Part shown: piece after piece, positions 10,052 to 18,458 of the stretch | Position numbering within the stretch: position 1 is the stretch's first letter | Layout: each line of letters starts with the position of its first letter | From: an uncultured Porphyromonadaceae bacterium | Lineage (GTDB): Bacteria; Bacteroidota; Bacteroidia; Bacteroidales; Muribaculaceae | Assembly (NCBI GenBank): GCA_947175205.1 | Contig: CAMWLS010000014.1 | Coordinates: forward strand, 1 to 49,288 | Length of the DNA stretch: 49,288 nucleotides | Direction: 5' to 3' | Translations under genes and position numbers: made by a program | Notes under the pieces: generated by a model | Told to the model about the DNA's origin: nothing | Seen by the model: only the letters and a program-made list of their open reading frames with translations | Databases searched by the model: none

Positions 10052-10486
10052 ATGCCGCACAGTAGCCGCATACGGCTTAATATAGGAAGCAACAAGGGTA
10101 ACCGTGCCGCCATGATAAGGCGTGCCGTGGCCCTTGTTGCTTCCGGCATTAAAGGGGCTGTGGTGCGCGTGTCATCGCCGGTGGAGAGTGAACCATGGGG
10201 CTATGAGAGCGCCAACAGATACCTCAACGTGGGAGTACTTCTGTGTGTACCCGGACACGTACATCCCCTGGCCGTGCTGCGTGTCACACAGGCGGCGGAA
10301 AGAGCACTCCGCAGCGGTCCTCACCGGAACGCAGACGGTTCATACCGTGACCGCTGCATAGACATTGACATAATAGACATTGACAGGCGCCCTTACCGCA
10401 GTTCCAGGTTGGTAATTCCACATCCGCGGATGCTGGAAAGGGAGTTTGTCCTCAGGCCCCTGCTGGAGCTTGAATCTGACTGGTAA
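10052..10486 (+). CDS. folK: 2-amino-4-hydroxy-6-hydroxymethyldihydropteridine diphosphokinase
   Basis: Transfers pyrophosphate from ATP to 6-hydroxymethyl-dihydropterin in folate synthesis. Family landmarks: GSNKGNR (12-18), SEPWG (46-50, usually TePWG), RDRCIDIDIIDID (99-111, containing the Mg-binding aspartates), IPHPRM (122-127) and REFVLRPLLEL near the end. The segment between the usual ER...GR and the RDR motif looks slightly altered (RALRSGPHRNADGSY). The start lies 13 nt after infB, so it is probably translated from the end of the rimP-nusA-infB mRNA. Confidence 0.88.
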   Translation: MPHSSRIRLNIGSNKGNRAAMIRRAVALVASGIKGAVVRVSSPVESEPWGYESANRYLNVGVLLCVPGHVHPLAVLRVTQAAERALRSGPHRNADGSYRDRCIDIDIIDIDRRPYRSSRLVIPHPRMLEREFVLRPLLELESDW

Positions 10487-10492
10487 TTAAAA

Positions 10493-10530
10493 CCTCGTTT
10501 CCCAATATTTGTTATCACTGGGGAGCGGGG
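10493..10530. repeat. Stem-loop after folK, half-copy of the 49-kb inverted repeat
   Basis: Bases 10493-10503 pair with 10520-10530 (11 pairs, several G-T) around a loop containing AATATTTGTTA. By hand alignment 24 of 31 bases match the left arm of the inverted-repeat element near 49.03 kb, including the identical block CAATATTTGTTA. It has no T-run. It may serve as a processing or termination structure after folK. Confidence 0.5.
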
Positions 10531-10538
10531 TCTAAATG

Positions 10539-10569
10539 ATTGCAGTTTAAGAAATAATTATTAATTTTG
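10539..10569 (+). promoter_or_regulatory. Promoter of the wecC-tagA-wecB unit
   Basis: TAATTTTG at 10562-10569 fits the -7 box exactly. ATTG at 10539-10542 is a near-consensus -33 with 19 bp between. Predicted start near 10577, giving a leader of about 27 nt. Confidence 0.7.
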
Positions 10570-10603
10570 CACTCTATTAGAAACCAAATTTAGCTAAATA
10601 TAC

Positions 10604-11809
10604 ATGAAAGCATGCTTTATGGGCCTGGGATATATAGGCCTTCCCACGGCTATAATTGCCGCAAAACATGGAGTGAAAGTACACGGTGTGGATATTAATC
10701 CCTCAGTCGTGGAACAGACTAATCACGGCCATCTTCATATAATTGAGCCCGGGATGGGTGAACTGCTCAAGGAGGTGGTTGATAACGGACAGCTTAAGGC
10801 AGATGTCAAGCCTGAAGTGTCAGATGCATATTTTATGGTGGTTCCTACTCCGTTTAAGGGTGACCATCAGCCCGATGTGTCCTATGTAGAAGCCGCTACC
10901 CGTGCCGTTATCCCTTTCCTCAAAGAAGGAGACCTGTATGTTATTGAATCCACCTCACCTGTTGGAACCACTGACGCCATGGCGGAAATTATTTTCACTG
11001 AGCGCCCGGAACTGAAGGGTAAGATTTATATAGCATACTGCCCGGAGCGAGTGCTTCCCGGAAATGTTATATATGAGCTCGTACACAATGACCGTGTGAT
11101 AGGCGGCGTTGATGAGGCTTCAACCCGCAAGGCTATAGAGTTTTACAGCCGGTTTGTGAAAGGTAAGCTACACCCCACAAACGCCAAGACAGCAGAGATG
11201 TGCAAGCTCACAGAGAACTCGTCACGTGACGTGCAGATAGCGTTTGCAAATGAGCTTTCCCTCATCTGTGACAAGGCCGGTATAAATGTATGGGAGCTCA
11301 TAGAGCTTGCAAATAAGCATCCTCGTGTGAATATACTGCGCCCCGGATGCGGTGTGGGTGGTCACTGTATTGCCGTTGACCCCTATTTTATCACAGCTGC
11401 ATTCCCTGAGGAATCACGTCTGATAGCGGATGCCCGCAGTATTAATAACTATAAGGCAGAGTGGTGCGCCCAGAAAGTGGTCAACACCATTCTCAAGTTC
11501 CGTCTGGAGCATGGCAGAAAGCCCGTGGTGGCGTTTATGGGCCTTGCATTCAAGCCGGATATTGATGACCTGCGTGAAAGTCCTGCGGTTCACATTGCAT
11601 CTGAGGTGATGGATGAGTGCAAGGAGGCCGAATATCTGGTGGTTGAACCCAACGTTAAAAGCCATCCGCGCTTTGAGCTTACTCCTTACGCCGAGGCCTT
11701 TGACCGCGCTGACATTGTGGTGTTCCTCACCGGTCACACACCTTTCCGCCAGTTACCTTCTGAGGCTGAAGGGAAAATTATCATGGACTTCTGCGGCATA
11801 AAAAGATAA
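10604..11809 (+). CDS. wecC: UDP-N-acetyl-D-mannosamine dehydrogenase
   Basis: Oxidises UDP-ManNAc to UDP-ManNAcA with two NAD+. An N-terminal Rossmann fold opens with GLGYIGLPTA (about 7-16). VVPTPF and ESTSPVGTT follow, then CPERVLPGN, the signature of the UDP-ManNAc/UDP-GlcNAc dehydrogenase branch. The catalytic cysteine is C255 in GCGVGGHCIAVDPYF. The C-terminal domain contains GLAFKPDIDDLRESPA. 401 residues is normal. Followed by a WecG/TagA transferase (11 nt gap) and the epimerase WecB, which together form a ManNAcA supply-and-transfer unit. Confidence 0.93.
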   Translation: MKACFMGLGYIGLPTAIIAAKHGVKVHGVDINPSVVEQTNHGHLHIIEPGMGELLKEVVDNGQLKADVKPEVSDAYFMVVPTPFKGDHQPDVSYVEAATRAVIPFLKEGDLYVIESTSPVGTTDAMAEIIFTERPELKGKIYIAYCPERVLPGNVIYELVHNDRVIGGVDEASTRKAIEFYSRFVKGKLHPTNAKTAEMCKLTENSSRDVQIAFANELSLICDKAGINVWELIELANKHPRVNILRPGCGVGGHCIAVDPYFITAAFPEESRLIADARSINNYKAEWCAQKVVNTILKFRLEHGRKPVVAFMGLAFKPDIDDLRESPAVHIASEVMDECKEAEYLVVEPNVKSHPRFELTPYAEAFDRADIVVFLTGHTPFRQLPSEAEGKIIMDFCGIKR

Positions 11810-11820
11810 GCTTACGGGGC

Positions 11821-12519
11821 ATGGAAAAGGTAAAACTCCGCAAGGTGGAGGTGTTTCCTTTCAAGGGCTTTGATGACCTGATTGACTACGCTGATGCCCA
11901 CAAGGGTATCCTGGTGGCTGTCAATGCTGAGAAAATCATGAACGCCAATGAAGTTACCACCCCCATTATTAATAATAATATTGCGTACTGTGACGGCTCA
12001 GGAGCGGTGCTCGCCGCCCGCCAGAAAGGTGCTCCGGATGCAGTGAAGATTGCCGGATGTGAGCTGTGGCTTAAGATAGTGGAGCGCTTTCATGACAGCA
12101 AGACATTCTATATCATAGGCGCAACAGAGGAGGTGAACTCTGCCACCGTAAAAAAACTCCGGGGACAGTTCCCAGGCATAGACATAGTGGGACACCGTAA
12201 CGGTATGCTGGCTACTGAGCAAGAGCGCAATGCCCTTATTGCCGATGTGGCGGCAAAACGCCCTGATGTGGTGTTTGTGGCCATGGGCTCACCGCGACAG
12301 GAAATACTCATGGCGGAGATGCAGAAACTCCATCCTGCCATTTATCAGGGCCTGGGCGGCAGTTTTGACGTTTACACCGGAAAGGTTAAACGCGCCCCGC
12401 AATGGTGGATTGACCACAATGCGGAATTTGCTTACAGGTTAATTAAACAGCCCCGCAGAATAACACGCAATTTTAAGTTCATAAAATATGCGTGGTGGCT
12501 GCTAACAAAGAAATTTTAA
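11821..12519 (+). CDS. WecG/TagA/CpsF-family glycosyltransferase (probable ManNAcA transferase)
   Basis: GT26-family transferase; relatives add ManNAcA (WecG) or ManNAc (TagA) to a lipid-linked GlcNAc. Family motifs: VNAEK (34-38), DGSGAV (58-63), FVAMGSPRQE, then QGLGGSFDVYTGKVKRAP and the basic C-terminal part with RLIKQPRRITRN. The neighbours make UDP-ManNAcA, so a WecG-type reaction is the more likely choice (inference). It has no transmembrane segment and would act at the inner face of the membrane. A cognate WecA-type initiating enzyme is not in the window. Confidence 0.85.
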   Translation: MEKVKLRKVEVFPFKGFDDLIDYADAHKGILVAVNAEKIMNANEVTTPIINNNIAYCDGSGAVLAARQKGAPDAVKIAGCELWLKIVERFHDSKTFYIIGATEEVNSATVKKLRGQFPGIDIVGHRNGMLATEQERNALIADVAAKRPDVVFVAMGSPRQEILMAEMQKLHPAIYQGLGGSFDVYTGKVKRAPQWWIDHNAEFAYRLIKQPRRITRNFKFIKYAWWLLTKKF

Positions 12520-12529
12520 GCCTTAGACA

Positions 12530-13687
12530 ATGTCAAAGAAGAAAGTAATGCTGGTCTTCGGGACCCGTCCGGAGGCCATAAAGATGGCACCTCTGGTAAA
12601 AGCCCTTCAGGGACGTCCTGATAAATTTGAAACCCTGGTTTGTGTGACCGGTCAGCACAGACAGATGCTGGATCAGGTGCTGTCACTGTTTGAGATTACG
12701 CCAGACTATGACCTGAACATCATGCGTCAGGGTCAGGACCTGTATGATGTTACCGCACGCGTCCTCACGGGAATGCGTGATGTATTCTCACAGGTTGTTC
12801 CTGACGTGGTTCTGGTACACGGAGACACCAGCACCAGTACAGCAGCTGCGCTTGCTGCGTTCTATTCACGCATCCCTGTGGGTCATGTGGAGGCCGGACT
12901 GCGTACCGGTGACATTTATTCTCCCTGGCCTGAGGAAATGAACAGACAGCTTACCGGCCGTCTTGCCACCATACACTTCAGCCCCACTGATACCAGCCGC
13001 GCTAATCTGCTAAAGGAGAATGTAGCGCCGGAGGCCATTCATGTTACCGGCAATACGGTGATAGATGCCCTCCACAGCGTGTCTTCCAAGATAGATGCAG
13101 ATGCAGCTTTACAGCAGATGCTGGCTGAAACACTCCGTGAGGCCGGCTATGATGTAAGCCGTCTGGACAGTGGACGCAGGCTGGTACTTATAACAGGTCA
13201 CAGACGCGAGAATTTCGGTGAAGGATTCCGTAATATCTGTAAGGCCATAAAAGACCTTGCCGCAGCATATCCAGATACGGACTTTGTGTATCCCATGCAT
13301 CTGAACCCCAATGTGCGCAAACCCATTGAGGAGGCATTCGGAGGCACCATTCACCCCAATGTTTTCTTCATTGAGCCGCTGGAATACCTTCCCTTTGTGT
13401 ACATGATGAAGAAGGCTTACCTCATACTTACTGACAGCGGTGGTATTCAGGAAGAGGCCCCGTCGCTGGGTAAGCCCGTACTGGTGATGCGTGAGGTTAC
13501 TGAGCGCCCTGAGGCTCTTGAGGCCGGAACCATACGTCTGGTTGGTACTGACCGCGAGAAGATTGTCAGTGAGGCGTCCCGCTTCATGGATGATGCTGAG
13601 TATTATCACGCTAATTCCCTCCGTGCAAATCCGTACGGTGACGGAAATGCGTGTGCCCGCATTGCTGATGCGCTTGAGAAAATGTAA
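12530..13687 (+). CDS. wecB: UDP-N-acetylglucosamine 2-epimerase (non-hydrolysing)
   Basis: Interconverts UDP-GlcNAc and UDP-ManNAc, giving WecC its substrate. GTRPEAIK (11-18), HGDTSTS (97-103), [10 protein letters not shown] (117-126), PEEMNR (134-139), GHRRENFG, and [20 protein letters not shown] with TERPE near the C-terminus are all intact. 385 residues is the normal size. Last gene of the wecC-tagA-wecB unit. A 17-bp hairpin begins 77 nt downstream. Confidence 0.95.
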   Translation: MSKKKVMLVFGTRPEAIKMAPLVKALQGRPDKFETLVCVTGQHRQMLDQVLSLFEITPDYDLNIMRQGQDLYDVTARVLTGMRDVFSQVVPDVVLVHGDTSTSTAAALAAFYSRIPVGHVEAGLRTGDIYSPWPEEMNRQLTGRLATIHFSPTDTSRANLLKENVAPEAIHVTGNTVIDALHSVSSKIDADAALQQMLAETLREAGYDVSRLDSGRRLVLITGHRRENFGEGFRNICKAIKDLAAAYPDTDFVYPMHLNPNVRKPIEEAFGGTIHPNVFFIEPLEYLPFVYMMKKAYLILTDSGGIQEEAPSLGKPVLVMREVTERPEALEAGTIRLVGTDREKIVSEASRFMDDAEYYHANSLRANPYGDGNACARIADALEKM

Positions 13688-13764
13688 TTTTCAGCCTCCC
13701 TGTAATCATATTTGAAGAAGAAGCTTATCTGGCGGCTTCATTATTTATGGTGAGACTTTATGTG

Positions 13765-13806
13765 ACACAGAAGGATTTCGGAATAGTACCCGGAATCCTT
13801 CTGTGT
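13765..13806 (+). terminator. 17-bp hairpin after wecB
   Basis: ACACAGAAGGATTTCGG (13765-13781) pairs with 13790-13806 with one G-T pair and no bulge, leaving an 8-nt loop. It lacks a T-run (GTTAAAG follows), so it is either a non-canonical terminator or a 3'-end stabiliser. The rest of the 13688-13918 gap shows no clear promoter. Confidence 0.55.
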
Positions 13807-13918
13807 GTTAAAGAAAGCTAAATTTCTGATTTATTCTTATGCCCGTGGTAATTATCCCTGATATGTTACGTCAAAGATAGCATAGTATTTAAAATTACAT
13901 TTTCTCATTCATTACATT

Positions 13919-16366
13919 ATGTACATTTTTCAACGTATAGCAGCTGTTGCTTTCAGTGCCTTTGCTCTGACGCAGGGAGCTGCCGCGTATTCAGTGAGCG
14001 GACGCCTTACTGATACTGAGGGAGAAGGACTCCCTTACGCAACAGTACGTATTTATTCAGCTACTGATTCACTTAAACCGCTCATGTCATTTACCGCTGG
14101 AGAGGACGGAGACTTCCTGCGGACTCTGGAATCTCCGGGCAAGTACAGCCTTGTCGGGAGCTATGTGGGGTTGGCAGACAAGCGTGAAAATTTTGAAGTC
14201 AACACAGCAAACCCTGATGCTGCTCTTGGCCAGCTTACCATGAGCCCGGAGGGTGAGATGCTGCAGACTTTCACTATATCAGCCACAAGACCGCTGGTCA
14301 CTAAGGAAATAGACCGTATAGGCTATGATGTCCAGGCTGATGTTGAGACACCCACCAGCTCACTGAGCGATATGCTCAAGAAAGTACCCATGGTCAGTGT
14401 GGACACAGAGGGCAACATAACCGTTAACGGCTCATCAAATTACAAGATATACAAAAACGGGCGCCCCAACAGCAGCATGACCAATAATGCAAAGGACGTG
14501 CTCGCTGCCATTCCTGCCTCAATGATTAAGCGCATTGAGGTAATTACAGAGCCCGGTGCCCGTTATGATGCTGAAGGTGTAGGCGCCATTCTGAATATTG
14601 TGACCGTAGAGAATACCTCCATCAAAGGTGTGATGGGTAATGTGGCCCTTAATATGAAGACCACAAATGCCGTTCCCTCAGCTAATGCTTTTATCACCTC
14701 ACAGATTGACAAGCTCACTTTCTCACTCAACGGTGGTTACTTTAACCGGCGCGGGAAGGAGTCAGACGGCGTTTCCGGAAGCAGTTATCTGTACGGTGAC
14801 GGTAGTCGGATGACAGGAAACACAAACTCACACAGACCCTCTGACGGAGGTTACTGGGGTTTTGAGGCTTCTCTTGATCTGGATACGCTCAACCTCATCA
14901 CCGCAGAAGTGAACGGCTTTGTATGGCGCGGGAACAACAGCGGTATGTCAACCACCGCCATGATGCGCCCTGACGGCACCCTGCAGTACAGTTACACTTC
15001 TCATACTAAGTATGCGCACTCCAGCTATGTGGGCATTGACGCCAATTTCAATTACCAGCGCCTTACCCGCCGTAAAGGTGAAAACATCACATTCTCATAT
15101 CAGATTTCCAATAACAACAATAACTCAGATGATGAGCAGACATACACTGACCTGGTGAATGCCCCCATGAGTTATACCGGTATTATCTCTGATTCAAAAC
15201 AGCACTTTATAGAACATACATTCCAGCTGGACTGGACACGTCCCCTGCATAAAAACGGCTCTCTGGACCTGGGTGGAAAATTCATTCTGCGCCGTAACAC
15301 CGCTGATTCAGAACGTGAGTACATAGGTTCCGGAACCACCCTGACAGATTTCCTCCACCTTACAGACGTGGGCGCTATGTATGCCCAGTATTCATATATG
15401 TACGGACCTCTTAGCGCGCGTGCCGGAGTGCGTTATGAGTATTCGCGTCTTCACGCAGATGACCGCACGGTGGAAGGCTCAAAATACACTTCTCATCTTA
15501 ATGACCTTGTGCCCAGTGCCGCCCTGTCATGGCAGATAAATCAGGCTAACTCACTGTCTTTTAACTTTGCCACACGTATCTCACGCCCGGATATAGGCAG
15601 TCTTGACCCAACTGTGACAGAGACTCCAACCTCAGTAAGTTACGGTAACCCTGACCTTGGAAGTGTCCACAGTTACTCCTTCAAGCTTAACTGGATGCTA
15701 ATCAAGCGTAACTTCAACTGTAATCTTACCGCAAACTACTCCCTCTCAAATAAAGGCATAGCACAGGTGTCGTGGGTGGATGCTGACAATATCATTCACA
15801 GCACATACGAGAATCTGGGCCATAACCGCAGTCTTAATTTCTCAGGCTTCATGCAGTGGTCCATCACCGGCACCACATCCTGGATGCTGAATGCCAATAT
15901 CTCATATGACAGATATTCACAGCTTGGCATGACGCTGGGACGCTGGAGTCCGTTCTTCTATACCAGAATCAGCCAGCGTCTGCCGGCTGACTGGACTGTT
16001 GAGCTGAGCGCCATGCGCTTTGGCGGCTGGACCGGTAGTGTTTACAGTTATGGTGATGCCGGTTCTTTCTCCAATAGCTTTGGATGGAGTCTGGGCGTGA
16101 ACAAGAGCTTTTTTGACAAGCGTCTTAACCTTCGCGCTGAAGCTGTATCACCCATTGGCCCCGGAACCCGCTACTTCTATAGCCATACCGTCAACGGCGG
16201 TTATACCGGTGACGCCTATGAAGCCATTAACGGCCTCAAGAGCGTCCGCTTCAGCATCAGCTACCGTTTTGGCTCACTGAACGCTCATGTGAAGAAAACC
16301 AAGAGCATCAGCAATGATGATACCAACAGTAATCAGCCGTCATCCGGAAACGGAATGAGCATGTAA
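13919..16366 (+). CDS. Outer-membrane beta-barrel receptor (carboxypeptidase-regulatory-like, plug and barrel)
   Basis: TonB-dependent-receptor-like protein of the outer membrane beta-barrel family (OMP_b-brl_3 type). Signal peptide at 1-23 (AVAFSAFALTQGAAA). A carboxypeptidase-D regulatory-like domain spans about 24-105 (VSGRLTDTEGEGLPYATVRIYSATDS). The plug spans about 125-230: the DMLKKVPMVSVDTEGNITVNG segment, then IEVITEPGARYDAEGVGAILNIVT, which is diagnostic. A long alternating beta-barrel ends near SISYRFG, and then an S/N-rich tail of about 30 residues follows. Proteins of this branch in Bacteroidetes are usually of unknown substrate. It stands alone, with no SusD partner, so I do not call it SusC. 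815 residues fits the family. Confidence 0.88.
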   Translation: MYIFQRIAAVAFSAFALTQGAAAYSVSGRLTDTEGEGLPYATVRIYSATDSLKPLMSFTAGEDGDFLRTLESPGKYSLVGSYVGLADKRENFEVNTANPDAALGQLTMSPEGEMLQTFTISATRPLVTKEIDRIGYDVQADVETPTSSLSDMLKKVPMVSVDTEGNITVNGSSNYKIYKNGRPNSSMTNNAKDVLAAIPASMIKRIEVITEPGARYDAEGVGAILNIVTVENTSIKGVMGNVALNMKTTNAVPSANAFITSQIDKLTFSLNGGYFNRRGKESDGVSGSSYLYGDGSRMTGNTNSHRPSDGGYWGFEASLDLDTLNLITAEVNGFVWRGNNSGMSTTAMMRPDGTLQYSYTSHTKYAHSSYVGIDANFNYQRLTRRKGENITFSYQISNNNNNSDDEQTYTDLVNAPMSYTGIISDSKQHFIEHTFQLDWTRPLHKNGSLDLGGKFILRRNTADSEREYIGSGTTLTDFLHLTDVGAMYAQYSYMYGPLSARAGVRYEYSRLHADDRTVEGSKYTSHLNDLVPSAALSWQINQANSLSFNFATRISRPDIGSLDPTVTETPTSVSYGNPDLGSVHSYSFKLNWMLIKRNFNCNLTANYSLSNKGIAQVSWVDADNIIHSTYENLGHNRSLNFSGFMQWSITGTTSWMLNANISYDRYSQLGMTLGRWSPFFYTRISQRLPADWTVELSAMRFGGWTGSVYSYGDAGSFSNSFGWSLGVNKSFFDKRLNLRAEAVSPIGPGTRYFYSHTVNGGYTGDAYEAINGLKSVRFSISYRFGSLNAHVKKTKSISNDDTNSNQPSSGNGMSM

Positions 16367-16418
16367 GCCCACGCGGGCCTGCCCCGGTTTTACATTTTTG
16401 GCAGACAGAGCGTATTTT

Positions 16419-16449
16419 TTTGATATATAGAAAAATATACTTATCTTTG
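16419..16449 (+). promoter_or_regulatory. Promoter of rpsA
   Basis: TTTG at 16419-16422 and TATCTTTG at 16442-16449, separated by 19 bp, match the consensus exactly. Predicted start near 16457 and a leader of about 58 nt. A short GCCC-ACGC-GGGC hairpin (16367-16378) directly after the preceding stop may end the upstream transcript. Confidence 0.8.
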
Positions 16450-16514
16450 CACCGCTCAGGTGCACTCTGCACCCAGGCGTAAACTTTTAATTAACCTAAT
16501 TATTAACTTTTTAA

Positions 16515-18290
16515 ATGACTGAACTTAAAAATTCACCCATTGAAGACTTCGATTGGGAAGCCTATGAAAATGGCGAAACGTTCGGTGCTAAGTCACGTGA
16601 AGAACTCACCCGTACTTACGATGAGTCACTTAACACTGTAAAAGACAAAGATGTAATCGAAGGTACCATCATCTCACTTAACAAGCGTGAGGCAGTGGTT
16701 AACATCGGATACAAGAGTGACGGTATCATCCCCATGAACGAATTCCGTTACAACCCTGATATCAAGGTTGGCGATACCGTAGAAGTCTTCATTGAAAACC
16801 AGGAAGACAAGAAGGGTCAGCTGATTCTCTCACACCGCAAGGCACGCGCTGCCCGCTCATGGGACCGCATCAACGCTGCTCTTGAGAATGATGAGATTAT
16901 CACCGGCTACATCAAGTGCCGTACCAAGGGCGGTATGATTGTTGATGTATTCGGAATTGAGGCCTTCCTCCCCGGCTCACAGATTGATGTCAAGCCCATC
17001 CGTGACTATGACATGTTCGTGGGCAAGAACATGGAATTCAAGGTTGTTAAAATCAACGAAGAATATAAAAACGTTGTTGTTTCTCACAAGGCCCTCATTG
17101 AGGCTGAAATTGAGCAGCAGAAGCGTGAAATCATCAGCAAGCTTGAAAAGGGTCAGGTACTTGAGGGTACCGTTAAGAACATCACCAGCTACGGTGTATT
17201 CATTGACCTGGGTGGTGTTGACGGTCTTATCCACATCACAGATCTCTCATGGGGCCGCGTAAGTCACCCCAGCGAGGTAGTAGAGCTTGACCAGAAGCTG
17301 AATGTTGTTATCCTTGACTTTGATAACGAGAAGAAGCGTATTGCACTGGGTCTGAAGCAGCTCCATCCCCATCCCTGGGACGCTCTTAACCCTGACCTTA
17401 AGGTTGGTGACCATGTTAAGGGTCGCGTAGTGGTTATGGCTGACTATGGTGCATTCCTGGAAGTAGCTCCCGGCGTTGAGGGTCTGATTCATGTTAGCGA
17501 AATGTCTTGGAGCCAGCATCTGCGCAGCGCTCAGGACTTCATGAAGGTTGGTGACGAGGTTGAGGCTGTAGTTCTTACTCTTGACCGCGAGGACCGCAAG
17601 ATGAGCCTGGGTATCAAGCAGCTTAAGAATGATCCTTGGGAAAACATTGATACTAAGTATCCCATCGGTAGCCGCCACACAGCCAAGGTACGCAACTTTA
17701 CCAACTTTGGTGTTTTCGTAGAGATTGAAGAAGGCGTTGACGGTCTTATCCACATCAGCGATCTGTCATGGACCAAGAAAATCAAGCACCCCAGCGAGTT
17801 TACTCAGATAGGTGCTGACATTGACGTTGAGGTCCTGGCTATTGACAAGGACAACCGCCGTCTCTCTCTGGGCCACAAGCAGCTGGAAGAGAATCCCTGG
17901 GAAGTATTTGAAACAGTATTCACCGTGGGTTCAGTACATGAAGGCACTGTAGTGGAAATGCTGGAGAAGGGTGCAGTAATAGCACTGCCTTACGGCGTTG
18001 AAGGCTTTGCCACTCCCAAGCACCTGGTTAAGGAAGACGGAACCACTGCCAAGGTTGATGAGAAGCTTGACTTCAAGGTAATTGAGTTCAACAAGGACAG
18101 CAAGCGTATCATCCTGTCACACAGCCGTATTTTTGAAGATGAGGCTCGTGCTGAGAAGAATGCAGAGCGTAAGGCACGTCGTCAGCCTAAGAAAGAGGCT
18201 GAACCCGTAGCAGCAGCTCCCGCAATAGAGAAGACCACTCTTGGTGACCTGGAGGCTCTTGCAGCTCTTAAAGAAAAACTGTCTAAGTAA
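16515..18290 (+). CDS. rpsA: Ribosomal protein S1
   Basis: mRNA-binding protein of the 30S subunit. Six S1 repeats can be followed, starting near VIEGTIISL, IITGYIKCR, VLEGTVKNITSYGVFIDLGG, HVKGRVVVMADYGAF, HTAKVRNFTNFGVFVEI and VHEGTVVEMLEKGAV. Repeats 3-5 contain the G-(V/L)-IH-(V/I)-(S/T) core. The C-terminus is a short K/E/A-rich tail. 591 residues is normal for Bacteroidetes. Monocistronic: own promoter upstream and a strong hairpin terminator downstream. Confidence 0.97.
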   Translation: MTELKNSPIEDFDWEAYENGETFGAKSREELTRTYDESLNTVKDKDVIEGTIISLNKREAVVNIGYKSDGIIPMNEFRYNPDIKVGDTVEVFIENQEDKKGQLILSHRKARAARSWDRINAALENDEIITGYIKCRTKGGMIVDVFGIEAFLPGSQIDVKPIRDYDMFVGKNMEFKVVKINEEYKNVVVSHKALIEAEIEQQKREIISKLEKGQVLEGTVKNITSYGVFIDLGGVDGLIHITDLSWGRVSHPSEVVELDQKLNVVILDFDNEKKRIALGLKQLHPHPWDALNPDLKVGDHVKGRVVVMADYGAFLEVAPGVEGLIHVSEMSWSQHLRSAQDFMKVGDEVEAVVLTLDREDRKMSLGIKQLKNDPWENIDTKYPIGSRHTAKVRNFTNFGVFVEIEEGVDGLIHISDLSWTKKIKHPSEFTQIGADIDVEVLAIDKDNRRLSLGHKQLEENPWEVFETVFTVGSVHEGTVVEMLEKGAVIALPYGVEGFATPKHLVKEDGTTAKVDEKLDFKVIEFNKDSKRIILSHSRIFEDEARAEKNAERKARRQPKKEAEPVAAAPAIEKTTLGDLEALAALKEKLSK

Positions 18291-18317
18291 TCTGAGAATT
18301 ACTTAAGAATATAAGCC

Positions 18318-18354
18318 ATAAAGGCCGCACTGTAAATTACGGTGCGGCCTTTAT
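18318..18354. terminator. Bidirectional terminator between rpsA and ugd
   Basis: ATAAAGGCCGCAC (18318-18330) pairs perfectly with 18342-18354 over 13 bp with an 11-nt loop. Its ends are A-rich on the left and T-rich on the right, so it can end both rpsA and the convergent ugd operon. Confidence 0.85.
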
Positions 18355-18458
18355 AATGTTTATGAGGCTTTTGCTGTCTGTGAGAATTCAGTAGCTTTGG
18401 ACTGCCTTTATAATGCTGGTGTGATGATGACGTATCCCACACGTCTTTTGAGGCTTTG

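Noticed and set aside
13872-13879. Minus-strand TATCTTTG in front of the outer-membrane receptor gene
   Set aside because: A -7 box alone; no TTTG at the right distance and no gene to transcribe on that strand.
13919-16366. SusC-type glycan importer
   Set aside because: No SusD partner beside it, and the barrel is of the OMP_b-brl_3 type at 815 residues, shorter than SusC.
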